NCBI GenBank assembly: GCA_023229165.1 | Contig: JALNZQ010000020.1 | Span: 1-19,746 of the forward strand | Length of the DNA: 19,746 nt | From: Methanothrix sp. | GTDB lineage: Archaea > Halobacteriota > Methanosarcinia > Methanotrichales > Methanotrichaceae | Direction: 5' to 3' | In this document: one piece after another, positions 1 to 7,511 of the stretch | How positions within the stretch are numbered: position 1 is the first letter of the stretch | Layout of the letters: every line of letters begins with the position of its first letter | Program-made: the position numbers and the translations under genes | Notes under the pieces: generated by a model | What the model was told of the DNA's origin: nothing | Databases searched by the model: none | What the model saw: only the letters and a program-made list of their open reading frames with translations

Positions 1-236
1 TGATTATCAGTTAATCCTAAAGAATCATATTTATTTAATAAAATTCTATATTGTTGCAAATATTGATCAGAAATTATTTGTTGATCAGTATATTGAATTA
101 AACCTTTTCTTTTAGCATATAATTTTATCTGTTCTTTAAAATAATTTAAAACATCTTCATGAATCCATATAGTAGTTTTCATAGCTACTTTACTATGATT
201 AGAATTAAATGTAATTTTATATATTTCTATAGTCAT
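1..236 (-). CDS. Hypothetical protein, 3' end beyond the window
   Basis: An open frame starts at the ATG at 236 and runs without a stop for 78 codons to the left edge, so only the N-terminal part is present (MTIEIYKITFNSNHSKVAMK and onwards). The visible part begins with a probable strand, then TTIWIHEDVLNYFKEQIKLY as a helix, then a Gln/Asp-rich helix (TDQQIISDQYLQQYRILLNK). I do not recognise it. It follows the sigma-like gene's TAG by 14 bases, with only a weak, distant AGG as SD. The same strand, spacing and codon preferences as its neighbours support it being real. Confidence 0.6.
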   Translation of the reverse strand, partial: MTIEIYKITFNSNHSKVAMKTTIWIHEDVLNYFKEQIKLYAKRKGLIQYTDQQIISDQYLQQYRILLNKYDSLGLTDN

Positions 237-250
237 ATATTATTACCTAC

Positions 251-1000
251 CTATCCTAATAAATCATTTAAATTAAATTTATTTTTAATTAGTTTACTGT
301 TTTTTAATCTTCTTTCAGCATCTATTTTATGTCCTGATACAGTATTTTGTTTTATTTTTAATGTATTACCTATTTCTCTTTCATTCATTCCTTCTTTATA
401 ATATAAATATAAAATAAGAAATTTTTTATGAGACAATATATTTTTTACCTCTATCCAAAATTTATTTAAATCATTTTTAAATTCTATAGATAAATAATCA
501 TTTTTACATTTATTATTAAAATCATTATCAGCATTTTTCATTATAACTTCAATATCTTCTATCTCATATTCATTACTATAAGATTCATCTACATAATCAC
601 TAAAATTAATTTCATTAGACCATCTTCTACAAAATGATGATTTTAAACCAATATTTCCAGATGCATTTTTTTTACCACCATATTCATTCATAACATCCTG
701 ATTTAGCATTCTTTTAATATAACCAGCAAATGGAACTTTTCTTTCAGGATTAAATTTTCTAACTCTTATAATAAAATGTTTATAAATATTTGCTTTAACA
801 TCTTTTTTATCTTCTGCAGTATATCTCAAATCTTTTTGTGAAGATACAATACTATTTATAAGATTTTGGTATCTTTTTAATATTATAGCCATTGCTATTT
901 TAGAAAATGGTAAATTATTATTAGCTATATATATTAGATTTTCATCTGTAGTATTTAATAAATCTTCTTTAGTTTGCAAATTATATTCTTTGTTAATCAT
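251..1000 (-). CDS. Sigma-70-like factor, second in the window
   Basis: Likely RNA polymerase sigma factor or sigma-like regulator, 249 residues. Residues 35-108 resemble region 2 (AIILKRYQNLINSIV, then FNPERKVPFAGYIKRMLNQD). Residues 180-234 resemble region 4, with the helix-turn-helix MNEREIGNTLKIKQNTVSGH (205-224) followed by KIDAERRLKN, the typical end of a sigma recognition helix region. The middle (110-175) is acidic and not recognised; no region 3 is evident. It is preceded by a 65-base gap with a palindrome and possible promoter, so it may be transcribed separately from the genes upstream. The SD is weak (GAGAA). Stop is TAG. The 309-residue sigma-like protein at 15248-14319 has little similarity to it beyond these domains. 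Confidence 0.7.
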   Translation of the reverse strand: MINKEYNLQTKEDLLNTTDENLIYIANNNLPFSKIAMAIILKRYQNLINSIVSSQKDLRYTAEDKKDVKANIYKHFIIRVRKFNPERKVPFAGYIKRMLNQDVMNEYGGKKNASGNIGLKSSFCRRWSNEINFSDYVDESYSNEYEIEDIEVIMKNADNDFNNKCKNDYLSIEFKNDLNKFWIEVKNILSHKKFLILYLYYKEGMNEREIGNTLKIKQNTVSGHKIDAERRLKNSKLIKNKFNLNDLLG

Positions 1001-1038
1001 ATAATATTCTCATTTAATATTGTTTTGTTTTATTATAT

Positions 1039-1056
1039 ATTATATTATAATATAAT
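1039..1056. repeat. 18-bp perfect palindrome in the intergenic gap
   Basis: ATTATATTATAATATAAT equals its own reverse complement over all 18 bases. It lies in the 65-base gap upstream of the second sigma-like gene, so it could be an operator overlapping that gene's promoter. Because it is made only of A and T, a chance origin in this composition is quite possible. Confidence 0.5.
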
Positions 1057-1065
1057 CCGCAATAA

Positions 1066-1449
1066 TTAATCATTATTTATTAATGAATTAATATAATTTA
1101 TTGTTCTTTTTTTAATTTCTTCGGCCTCCTCTTCATTTATTTTAGAAACAGACAAAGTATGAAAAACTGAAGGTTTAATAAAAATATCTTTGTTAAATAT
1201 TTTTTTTCTTTTTCTAAAAATTTTAACTTTACCCATTTTATCTAATGTTTTTTTTATAATTATTAATTCTTTATCTGTTGGTTCTGATCCATTTATAATT
1301 ACAGCTATACCTTGTTTTATGGCATCTTCTAACATGTTTTTATAATCATCTATATTATGTTGATATCTTTCAATGTTAATAGAATTATTAATTTCCTGAA
1401 ATAATGGACTATCTGAAATATTTAAGATAGAATATTCATATTTATTCAT
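1066..1449 (-). CDS. Hypothetical protein, unknown function
   Basis: Function not recognised. The 127-residue protein looks like a small alpha/beta domain: helix (about 24-46), strand GIAVIINGSEPTDKELIIIKK (47-67), then a basic strand KVKIFRKRKKIF (74-85) and a C-terminal charged helix EEEAEEIKKRTINYINSLI (106-124). There are no cysteines, signal peptide or membrane segment. An excellent AAGGAG lies seven bases before the ATG at 1449, inside the preceding gene, whose last codons it overlaps by eight bases. The gap after its stop contains an 18-bp palindrome, so it may be the last gene of its operon. Confidence 0.65.
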   Translation of the reverse strand: MNKYEYSILNISDSPLFQEINNSINIERYQHNIDDYKNMLEDAIKQGIAVIINGSEPTDKELIIIKKTLDKMGKVKIFRKRKKIFNKDIFIKPSVFHTLSVSKINEEEAEEIKKRTINYINSLINND

Positions 1450-2128
1450 TATTGTGCTCCTTATTTTTAATTCTAATAATTTCAGAATATTCTAATAAAT
1501 TAGCATAGTAATAAGGGCATATTAAACATTGATATGGTTTTTTATCACAAAAATCAAATAAACTTTGAGATTTCATTTTATTAATATTTCTTAAAACTTT
1601 AATTTTTTCAAATTCATCTTCTAGTTCTAACTCATTTACATTCTTAATCATCTCGTCAATATTTTTTTTAGAAAGTTTTTTGTTTTTACATCTAAATGGA
1701 TGAGAAATCTCGTTTTTTTTCATATAATCTTCTAATTCTTTCATTATAATAATAAAAGAATTTTTTTTATTTTTTTTATTTTTAGAATCTTTTATTTTTT
1801 GTACTCTATCATAAGCAGTAGTATCTTCACTTGTACAAATACTTCTACCAAAATGATTTAACATTTTTTCAGTTTCTTGTTCATTTTTTTCTTCTAAATT
1901 ATTTTTTTCTTTTATTACACTTCTACCAAAATTATTAATAGTATTATTTACTTCTCTAGCTTGATCTATAAGTGTTATGGTATTTTGTATATTTTCAGGA
2001 CTCATTAATACTCCCCTATCCGTATAACAACTTATTTTATCTTCAGTAGATTTTATAGATTTTTCTTCAATTAAATCATCTAATGCTTTAATTACCTTTA
2101 ACCTTAATCTCATTAATTCATTTTTCAT
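1442..2128 (-). CDS. Hypothetical protein with duplicated FGRS motif and a C-terminal Cys cluster
   Basis: Function not recognised. From the ATG at 2128 it has 228 residues. The N-terminal 60 residues are helical. NNFGRSVI (65-72) and NHFGRSIC (91-98) are a short motif repeated 26 residues apart within a flexible, charged region. A Lys/Asn-rich stretch (DSKNKKNKKN, 114-123) is encoded by runs of A. The C-terminal part holds FCDKKPYQCLICPYYY with C194, C201 and C204, and C147 upstream, which could bind a metal. There is no signal peptide or membrane helix. It follows sbcC with a three-base separation after the stop, and its end overlaps the next gene by eight bases. A scaffold or partner-binding role is possible but not shown. 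Confidence 0.65.
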   Translation of the reverse strand: MKNELMRLRLKVIKALDDLIEEKSIKSTEDKISCYTDRGVLMSPENIQNTITLIDQAREVNNTINNFGRSVIKEKNNLEEKNEQETEKMLNHFGRSICTSEDTTAYDRVQKIKDSKNKKNKKNSFIIIMKELEDYMKKNEISHPFRCKNKKLSKKNIDEMIKNVNELELEDEFEKIKVLRNINKMKSQSLFDFCDKKPYQCLICPYYYANLLEYSEIIRIKNKEHNNE

Positions 2129-2130
2129 AT

Positions 2131-4695
2131 TTAATCCTTTATCCAACGAACATTAGAAAAATTATTAGAATCTAATTCAACTTTAAGTTTTATATCAAAC
2201 ATTTCTTTTAATTTTTCTACGTGAGTAATTAATATTATCTTATTAAACTTAGATTTTAATGCTCCTAAAGTTTTAGTAATTAACCCCATATTTTTATCAT
2301 CTAATTTACCAAAACCTTCATCAATAAACATTACATCTTCTGAACCACATATTGCAACCCTTAAAGAAAAAGAAATTTGAAAAGCTTCTGCACCACTAAA
2401 AGTGTTAAATGGTCTTTTATGTCCTCTTTTATCTCTTATCATTATCACAATCTTATCCATATATGTACCATCTGCCCTTTTAGGTCTATCAAATTTTATA
2501 GAATGTTCAGACATCATTAATTGCAATAAAGAATTAGCTTCTTTTTCTATTTGTGGTAACATATTTTCAATTATAAGAGTAGGTATTCCAGATTTACTAT
2601 ACATTTCTATAGCTATATCTAATAAATATTTTTCATTTTTAAGCTTTAAAATTTCATTTTGTTTGGCTTTAATTTTATCTTCTTTTTTTATAATATTATC
2701 TAAAGATGTTTGTTGACTACCAAAATCTTTCATCAAAATATTAAATTCTCTTTTAATATTTTCTAATAAATTTTTATTAATATTCTCTTCTTTTTGTATT
2801 ATTTCCATAGAATTAATTAAACTATTTTTATTATAATCTATTAATTCTTTTTCTAATTCTATTATTTTATTTTGCCTATTATCTAATTTTGAAATCAAAT
2901 CATTTAATTTATTTTCTAATAATGGCAACTGTTCTTCTGCATTTTTTAATTTATGTAATTTTACATCTATATCTCTTAATAATAATAATTCTTTATTTAT
3001 TTCTTCATAATCATTATTATTATAAACAATAGAATTTAATCTTTCTTTTAATGAAATTAATTCGTTAATTTTATTAGAATATAAACGATTTTCAATAATA
3101 TTATTTAATTCTAATATTTTAGGATTAAATAATTCAACTTCTTCTTTGGCAGAATTTATATTATTTAATTTACTTTGTAATTGACCTATTTCAATAGTAC
3201 AATTATGTTTCTGTAAAAGCTTTGATTTTAATTCAACCAATATTTGTTTATTTTGACATATTAAATTATTTAATCTTTCTATTTCTATAGAGTTGTTTCT
3301 ACCTTCTATTTTGTATGAATCTATCTTAACTGTTTTACAAGATTTAATCTGTTCTAATCCGTTATTATCTATTGGTCTTTCACATTCAGAACAAGTACAA
3401 GTATTAATAATTTTCTTTACCTTTTCTGTTTCTTCTTTTATTAACATACGTAATTGATCATTTCTAGAATTCAATTTAGTAACATCAATTAGATATTGTT
3501 GATTAGCAATATCTAATTGATCATATTCTTCTTGTAAAGATTCTAATGAATTTAAATAATTAATACAATATAAATGTCTATTATTTATTTGTTCCTCATC
3601 ATTTATTAATAACAATAAACTATTTCTTCTATTAGTTAATTCTGATATTTGTCTTTTTATATTAAATTCTGCCTGATTAACATCATTTTCAATAATAGAA
3701 ATTGAGCTTAATAAATTATTCTTTTCATACATTTTCTTTTCTAATTCTACTTTTTTATCTTGTAAAATATCTTGTTTATTTTTATTTTTAATAATATTTT
3801 CTTTATCAAAAATAATATTATTATAATCTGAGACTTTATCTTTATAAGTTTTAATATCTTTATCTATATCACAAATATCTTCTTTATAATCAAATATATC
3901 TGATTCAATTCTTTTAATTTGAGATAACAAATTATTTATATTATTTTTATTTAAAGATAAATCAGATAATTTAGATTCAATTATGGAAATTTCTTCTCTT
4001 TTTTCTTTTATAAAAATATCTAATTCTTTTATTCTATTTGAAATTTCTTCTTTATGAGATATTTCATCTATTGAATCTTTTATATACATTTCTATACCAT
4101 CTATCATAGAAACTATATTTTCTAATTCACCAACAGCCTTTTTTCTTAATTGTTCCCATATTGTTATATTTTTTAATTTACTTATTTCTTCTACAAAACC
4201 AGCAGGCGATAATTTTGCAAGTCTATCTTCTTCGCCTTGTGGAAAAAATATACTATTACAAAAATTACTACAATCTTTACCTAATATAGATATTATCTTA
4301 GCATTTGTGGAATTTTTTCCCTTATTACTTAATAAAATAGTAGTATCACCAATTATTTCTAAAAATTCACATTTAACTTGATCATATTTTTCAACATCTG
4401 ATTTTGAAACAGTTTTTTTATAAATTCGTTCAATACTATATGTTTTTAAATTATGTGAAAATAAAAGTTTAACTAATAATTCTGTGCTCCCATCTGTTGA
4501 TATTAAATCTTTTATTGGTATTTCAGAATCATCTTTTAATACTTTACCATATATAGCTAATAATATTGCATAAAAAATAGAAGACTTACCAGCACCATTA
4601 TCTCCAATAATAGGCATTACTCCATCATTATCAAAAGATAAATTTAAGTTTTTATAACTACGAAAATTTTTACATTCTAATTTAATAGGTTTCAT
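2131..4695 (-). CDS. sbcC: SbcC/Rad50-like SMC ATPase subunit
   Basis: ATPase partner of SbcD. The 854-residue protein has the split-ABC layout: Walker A GDNGAGKS at 31-38; a Q-loop-like FFPQGEED at 150-157; two long coiled-coil arms (about 180-430 and 455-690); a zinc hook CSEC at 435-438 between the arms; an ABC signature FNTFSGAEAFQ at 763-773 (SGAE rather than the usual SGGE); Walker B VMFIDEGFG at 788-796 with Asp792 and Glu793; and the switch histidine in LITHV near 825. It is shorter than E. coli SbcC (about 1048 residues), mainly in the coils, as in phage versions. A CGGAG site lies five bases before the ATG, inside the end of sbcD. The stop overlaps the SD region of the next gene. 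Confidence 0.94.
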   Translation of the reverse strand: MKPIKLECKNFRSYKNLNLSFDNDGVMPIIGDNGAGKSSIFYAILLAIYGKVLKDDSEIPIKDLISTDGSTELLVKLLFSHNLKTYSIERIYKKTVSKSDVEKYDQVKCEFLEIIGDTTILLSNKGKNSTNAKIISILGKDCSNFCNSIFFPQGEEDRLAKLSPAGFVEEISKLKNITIWEQLRKKAVGELENIVSMIDGIEMYIKDSIDEISHKEEISNRIKELDIFIKEKREEISIIESKLSDLSLNKNNINNLLSQIKRIESDIFDYKEDICDIDKDIKTYKDKVSDYNNIIFDKENIIKNKNKQDILQDKKVELEKKMYEKNNLLSSISIIENDVNQAEFNIKRQISELTNRRNSLLLLINDEEQINNRHLYCINYLNSLESLQEEYDQLDIANQQYLIDVTKLNSRNDQLRMLIKEETEKVKKIINTCTCSECERPIDNNGLEQIKSCKTVKIDSYKIEGRNNSIEIERLNNLICQNKQILVELKSKLLQKHNCTIEIGQLQSKLNNINSAKEEVELFNPKILELNNIIENRLYSNKINELISLKERLNSIVYNNNDYEEINKELLLLRDIDVKLHKLKNAEEQLPLLENKLNDLISKLDNRQNKIIELEKELIDYNKNSLINSMEIIQKEENINKNLLENIKREFNILMKDFGSQQTSLDNIIKKEDKIKAKQNEILKLKNEKYLLDIAIEMYSKSGIPTLIIENMLPQIEKEANSLLQLMMSEHSIKFDRPKRADGTYMDKIVIMIRDKRGHKRPFNTFSGAEAFQISFSLRVAICGSEDVMFIDEGFGKLDDKNMGLITKTLGALKSKFNKIILITHVEKLKEMFDIKLKVELDSNNFSNVRWIKD
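2135..2140 (-). promoter_or_regulatory. Ribosome binding site deciding the start of the gene after sbcC
   Basis: Minus-strand AAAGGA, within the last codons of sbcC, lies six bases before the ATG at 2128. The in-frame TTG at 2146 upstream would place this SD inside the coding sequence, so 2128 is preferred. Confidence 0.65.
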
Positions 4696-4697
4696 AT

Positions 4698-5906
4698 TTA
4701 CTCCGAAATAGCCTGAATTTTATTTTCATTATCAATATTTACTAAATCTAACAATTTATTAGTTATTTCTATTAATTTTACATTATTTTCTTTAAATTTA
4801 CTACCTTTTATATAACAATATTCAGAAACTGCATCTATTGGATTAATACTTTTTTCTATAGTTTTAGTCGTATTATTTGAAGTATCATCAATAATATGTC
4901 TTGTAATATCAAAATATTTCGATTCTTCTAAATATCCTTTGATTTTATTAATATCTATATGTAATAATTGCTCTTCTGTAAGGCTATAATCTAATCTTAT
5001 AATACAATCTTTAACTTTAGTATTTATTATAGATTTAACTATAACATCTGTTGGATTTTTATCTTCTTTGTCTATAATTATACTTATAGTTTTAAATCTT
5101 GTATAGTTTTTAAATTCTTTAAACTCATAATTTGTCAATTTATTATTATCAACCTCAAAATAAACATAACCTTTTCTATCTGCCTCTTCTCCAAATGTGT
5201 TTGGAAATAAACTTCCTGAATACCATATGTTTTCATCTATTTTTAAATGTTGATGTATATGTCCTAATAAAACTACAGCAAATTTATTAGATGACTGAAA
5301 TACTTCTTTAGGTACAGTAAATTCTTCGCTAAATACATCTGTTTTTTCATAATTATTTATAGCGCCAGAAACAGTTAAATGACCAATTATTATATTATTT
5401 CCTTCTATTTCTATTTTTTTTATAATATTAGATACTGCTTTAGAAGAATTGCTACCATATTTTCCCCAATCTTTAGAATACATATGTGGTAATGCTAATA
5501 CATTTATAATTTCACCATTTTTAACAGTGATAGTTTGTATACCAACATCATCCATCATAAATATATTAGGTAAACTATATACTCTATCAGATACAAATGG
5601 ATGACTACTACCATCTGATTTTGGTATACAATGATTACCTGGAATAAATACTATTGGCAAACCAATTTTATTACAATATACTAATCTTTTTTCAAATTCT
5701 GCTCTTATTCTATTAGTAGGATTAGGTGTTTCATATATATCACCACTTATAAATAAAACATCGGCATTATTATTAGCTTCATTTATTACAAAATCTAATA
5801 ATTCTAAACCTTCTAAAGATCTTGTATTTATTCTATGCTTTTCATTCATAGAACCATAAGTTGTTAAACCTAAATGTATATCTGAAATATGAATACCTCT
5901 AAACAT
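4698..5906 (-). CDS. sbcD: SbcD/Mre11-like nuclease subunit
   Basis: Metal-dependent phosphoesterase nuclease of the SbcCD (Mre11-Rad50; T4 gp47-gp46) complex, which processes hairpins, double-strand ends and protein-blocked ends. The calcineurin-like motifs are in order: DIHLG (D9, H11), SGDIYE (D56), PGNHC (N91, H92), GHLTVSG (H176) and GHIHQH (H216, H218). Residues after about 240 form the expected cap and SbcC-binding region, low in conserved motifs. Length 402 residues is normal. AGGAG lies five bases before the ATG at 5906. The TAA is two bases before the sbcC ATG, so the two subunits are made from one message in stoichiometric order. The UDG-like gene is upstream. Confidence 0.93.
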   Translation of the reverse strand: MFRGIHISDIHLGLTTYGSMNEKHRINTRSLEGLELLDFVINEANNNADVLFISGDIYETPNPTNRIRAEFEKRLVYCNKIGLPIVFIPGNHCIPKSDGSSHPFVSDRVYSLPNIFMMDDVGIQTITVKNGEIINVLALPHMYSKDWGKYGSNSSKAVSNIIKKIEIEGNNIIIGHLTVSGAINNYEKTDVFSEEFTVPKEVFQSSNKFAVVLLGHIHQHLKIDENIWYSGSLFPNTFGEEADRKGYVYFEVDNNKLTNYEFKEFKNYTRFKTISIIIDKEDKNPTDVIVKSIINTKVKDCIIRLDYSLTEEQLLHIDINKIKGYLEESKYFDITRHIIDDTSNNTTKTIEKSINPIDAVSEYCYIKGSKFKENNVKLIEITNKLLDLVNIDNENKIQAISE

Positions 5907-5959
5907 TTTATCTCCTATAATAAATTAAATACAATAATAATATAACAAAAAGTAAATAA

Positions 5960-6556
5960 TTATTCAACTATTATTTTTAATTCTATCATTTTTAAAAACA
6001 ATAAATTAAGATCATCAAACATTTCTTTTTTTCTAATAGATGGTAATTTAATCATAGATGTAGGATGATTTAATGGATAAATTAAAGTTGTTCCATAACT
6101 ATATTCTTTATTAAAAAAAATCCCCCTACTATTATTAATATTTTTATTATTTCCTAAAAAATAATGCAAAGAATGTCTTCCACAAGTTACTATAATTTTA
6201 GGCTCTATTATATTAATAATATCATTTAAATAATTTGAACAATTATTAATATCTTCAGCTAAAATTTTATTATTTAATGGTCTACAATGAATTAAATAAG
6301 TAGAATATATTTTATTGCAATTAATATGAGCAGCATGTAAAATTTTATTAAATAATCTAGCTGTTGGACTTGACCAAACATTATTTGTTCGTATTTCTTC
6401 AAATTCAGGACAATCTCTAACAAATAAAATAGAATTTTTAATATTACCAAATCCACTAATAGGCTTACATTCTTCTGATAAAGGGCAAAGACAACATTTA
6501 TCAATTTTATTTTCTATATCATTAAATAAATCTATTTTTTCTTCATAAGATAACAT
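5960..6556 (-). CDS. Uracil-DNA glycosylase superfamily protein, family-4-like
   Basis: Family 4 UDGs remove uracil from DNA and hold a 4Fe-4S cluster. The expected four cluster ligands are visible: CCLC near 21-24, C91 in the typical HCRPLNN segment, and C106. The G-containing start SGFGNIKNSILFV, the central IIEPKIIVTCGRHSLHYFLG (116-135), the RG at 144-145 and the catalytic-loop-like HPTSM at 164-168 all follow the family order. At 198 residues the length is normal. Motif A, usually GEAPG followed by acidic residues, is instead VRDCPEFEE (46-54), so activity or specificity may differ. It precedes the SbcCD pair, which fits a repair or recombination block. The SD before the ATG is weak (GGGAT about ten bases upstream). 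Confidence 0.8.
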   Translation of the reverse strand: MLSYEEKIDLFNDIENKIDKCCLCPLSEECKPISGFGNIKNSILFVRDCPEFEEIRTNNVWSSPTARLFNKILHAAHINCNKIYSTYLIHCRPLNNKILAEDINNCSNYLNDIINIIEPKIIVTCGRHSLHYFLGNNKNINNSRGIFFNKEYSYGTTLIYPLNHPTSMIKLPSIRKKEMFDDLNLLFLKMIELKIIVE

Positions 6557-6576
6557 AAATGAACTATCCCGATTTA

Positions 6577-6594
6577 AAGAAGTTTGGACTTCTT
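6577..6594 (-). repeat. Short hairpin between the Cys-rich gene and the UDG-like gene
   Basis: In the 48-base gap the transcript can form a perfect 7-bp stem, AAGAAGU and ACUUCUU, with a CCAA loop. The sequence after it (UUAAAUCGGG when read from the stem's last base) is not a proper U-tract. It is thus a poor intrinsic terminator and may instead be a processing or attenuation structure, or chance. Confidence 0.35.
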
Positions 6595-6604
6595 CTTTTA
6601 CATG

Positions 6605-7042
6605 TTAAAAATTATTTCCTTTTAAATCTTTACCGCCCCTAAATTCTACCCATCTACTACTATTATCATTAAATAATCTTAATTTATCACAATCTATACA
6701 AGAAAAATCTATATTGCTTTTACCCTTGAAACAATATTCATCAATACATCGCGATAATATTTCTAATAAATTATTTAAATTAAAATCTTCAGATATTTTA
6801 AAATTTCTACATTCTATACACGATGATTTAACTTTTTTAATATTACTACCTTTATAACATTTTTTTGTTTTACATGCAGCTTTTATATTTAATATATTTT
6901 CTTTAATTTTGTTGTTTTTTTCACAAAATTCATTACAAGATTCATATTTAGTACAACCATTTGATTTTAATATTCTTCTACTTAAACCTGAAATATTACA
7001 AACACTATCCTTAACACAAAACTTAGATTTTTGTTCTTCCAT
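6605..7042 (-). CDS. Cys-rich protein with tandem zinc-finger-like repeats, unknown function
   Basis: Function not recognised. The 145-residue protein carries thirteen cysteines in a repeated pattern. C57-x4-C62-(Y)KG...SCIEC (C75, C78) and C99-x4-C104-(F)KG...SCIDC (C115, C118) form a clear internal duplication of about 40 residues. An N-terminal set (C9, C15, C30, C36, C40) may be a degenerate third unit. Each repeat could bind one zinc ion through four cysteines. The C-terminus ends in a basic/aromatic stretch, SSRWVEFRGGKDLKG. GAGGA lies five bases before the ATG at 7042, inside the end of the preceding gene. DNA, RNA or protein binding is possible, but nothing in the sequence decides between them. 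Confidence 0.7.
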   Translation of the reverse strand: MEEQKSKFCVKDSVCNISGLSRRILKSNGCTKYESCNEFCEKNNKIKENILNIKAACKTKKCYKGSNIKKVKSSCIECRNFKISEDFNLNNLLEILSRCIDEYCFKGKSNIDFSCIDCDKLRLFNDNSSRWVEFRGGKDLKGNNF

Positions 7043-7478
7043 TTTTTTCCTCTTTATTTTCTTTATAATAGTTAGGTAATTTAGGATTTATAAGTTTTAT
7101 TTTTTCATATTCCTCTTGATTTAAATAACCATCTAAAGAAACAATTATATTAACAGGTGACATGTAATTAGTTTGATATGAATATACAGATATAATCATA
7201 GCCTCATCTACTATTAAAATATTTTTATTTTCTTCAAAATTTTCATATAATATTTCACACCATTTTGTTTCTTTTGCCCATTCGTTAAAACTTCTTAAAT
7301 CTATAACTGGTCTCTTAAATATAAGCCTTCTACCATCTTTTTCTATTATAGAAGATTTTTCTTCTTCTAATTTTCTAATATCATCTGTTAAAATAGATAT
7401 ATTAGAAAAAAGTTCTCTATATTTAAAATATTTTTCTTTGATATCATTATTTATTTCTATTATTCTTTTATTTTCCAT
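7023..7478 (-). CDS. Hypothetical protein with N-terminal coiled coil
   Basis: Function not recognised. The 151-residue protein opens with a charged helix that is probably a coiled coil (about 5-47, IRKLEEEKSSIIEK). A compact alpha/beta-looking part follows (RRLIFKRPVIDLRSFNEWAK, then NILIVDEAMIISVYSYQTN and NIIVSLDGYLN), and the tail is Lys/Glu-rich. There are no signal peptide, membrane segment or metal-binding clusters. A clear AGGAG lies six bases before the ATG at 7478. Its last 20 bases overlap the next gene, so the two are probably coupled. Nearby are the J-domain gene upstream and the Cys-rich protein downstream. Confidence 0.65.
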   Translation of the reverse strand: MENKRIIEINNDIKEKYFKYRELFSNISILTDDIRKLEEEKSSIIEKDGRRLIFKRPVIDLRSFNEWAKETKWCEILYENFEENKNILIVDEAMIISVYSYQTNYMSPVNIIVSLDGYLNQEEYEKIKLINPKLPNYYKENKEEKNGRTKI

Positions 7479-7511
7479 ACTATTCTCCTATATAATATAG
7501 TAATATCATCT

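Noticed and set aside
1..236. GATC sites near the left edge as a target of the methyltransferase
   Set aside because: GATC occurs throughout the window without obvious clustering, and the enzyme's beta-class motif order does not point to a Dam-type GATC specificity.
159..401. Plus-strand open frame of 80 codons
   Set aside because: It lies across the end of the sigma-like gene and the start of the partial left-edge gene, has no SD, and has the Phe/Leu-rich composition of an antisense AT-rich frame.
1758..1785. Paired runs of eight A on the minus strand as a programmed frameshift site
   Set aside because: The runs encode a plain Lys/Asn stretch in an intact frame, and no downstream alternative-frame product is evident; similar A-runs are common across the window.
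2402..2716. Plus-strand frame of 104 codons inside sbcC
   Set aside because: It is antisense to the strongly conserved SbcC C-terminal ATPase region; its hydrophobic look follows from the complementary strand of Lys/Asn-rich coding sequence.
6292..6504. Minus-strand frame of 70 codons within the UDG-like gene
   Set aside because: It lies in another frame of a gene with clear family motifs, with no SD and no separate evidence.
6540..6556. KIDLF at the N-terminus of the UDG-like protein as a clamp-binding motif
   Set aside because: It lacks the leading Gln and falls within the ordinary N-terminal helix of family 4 UDGs.
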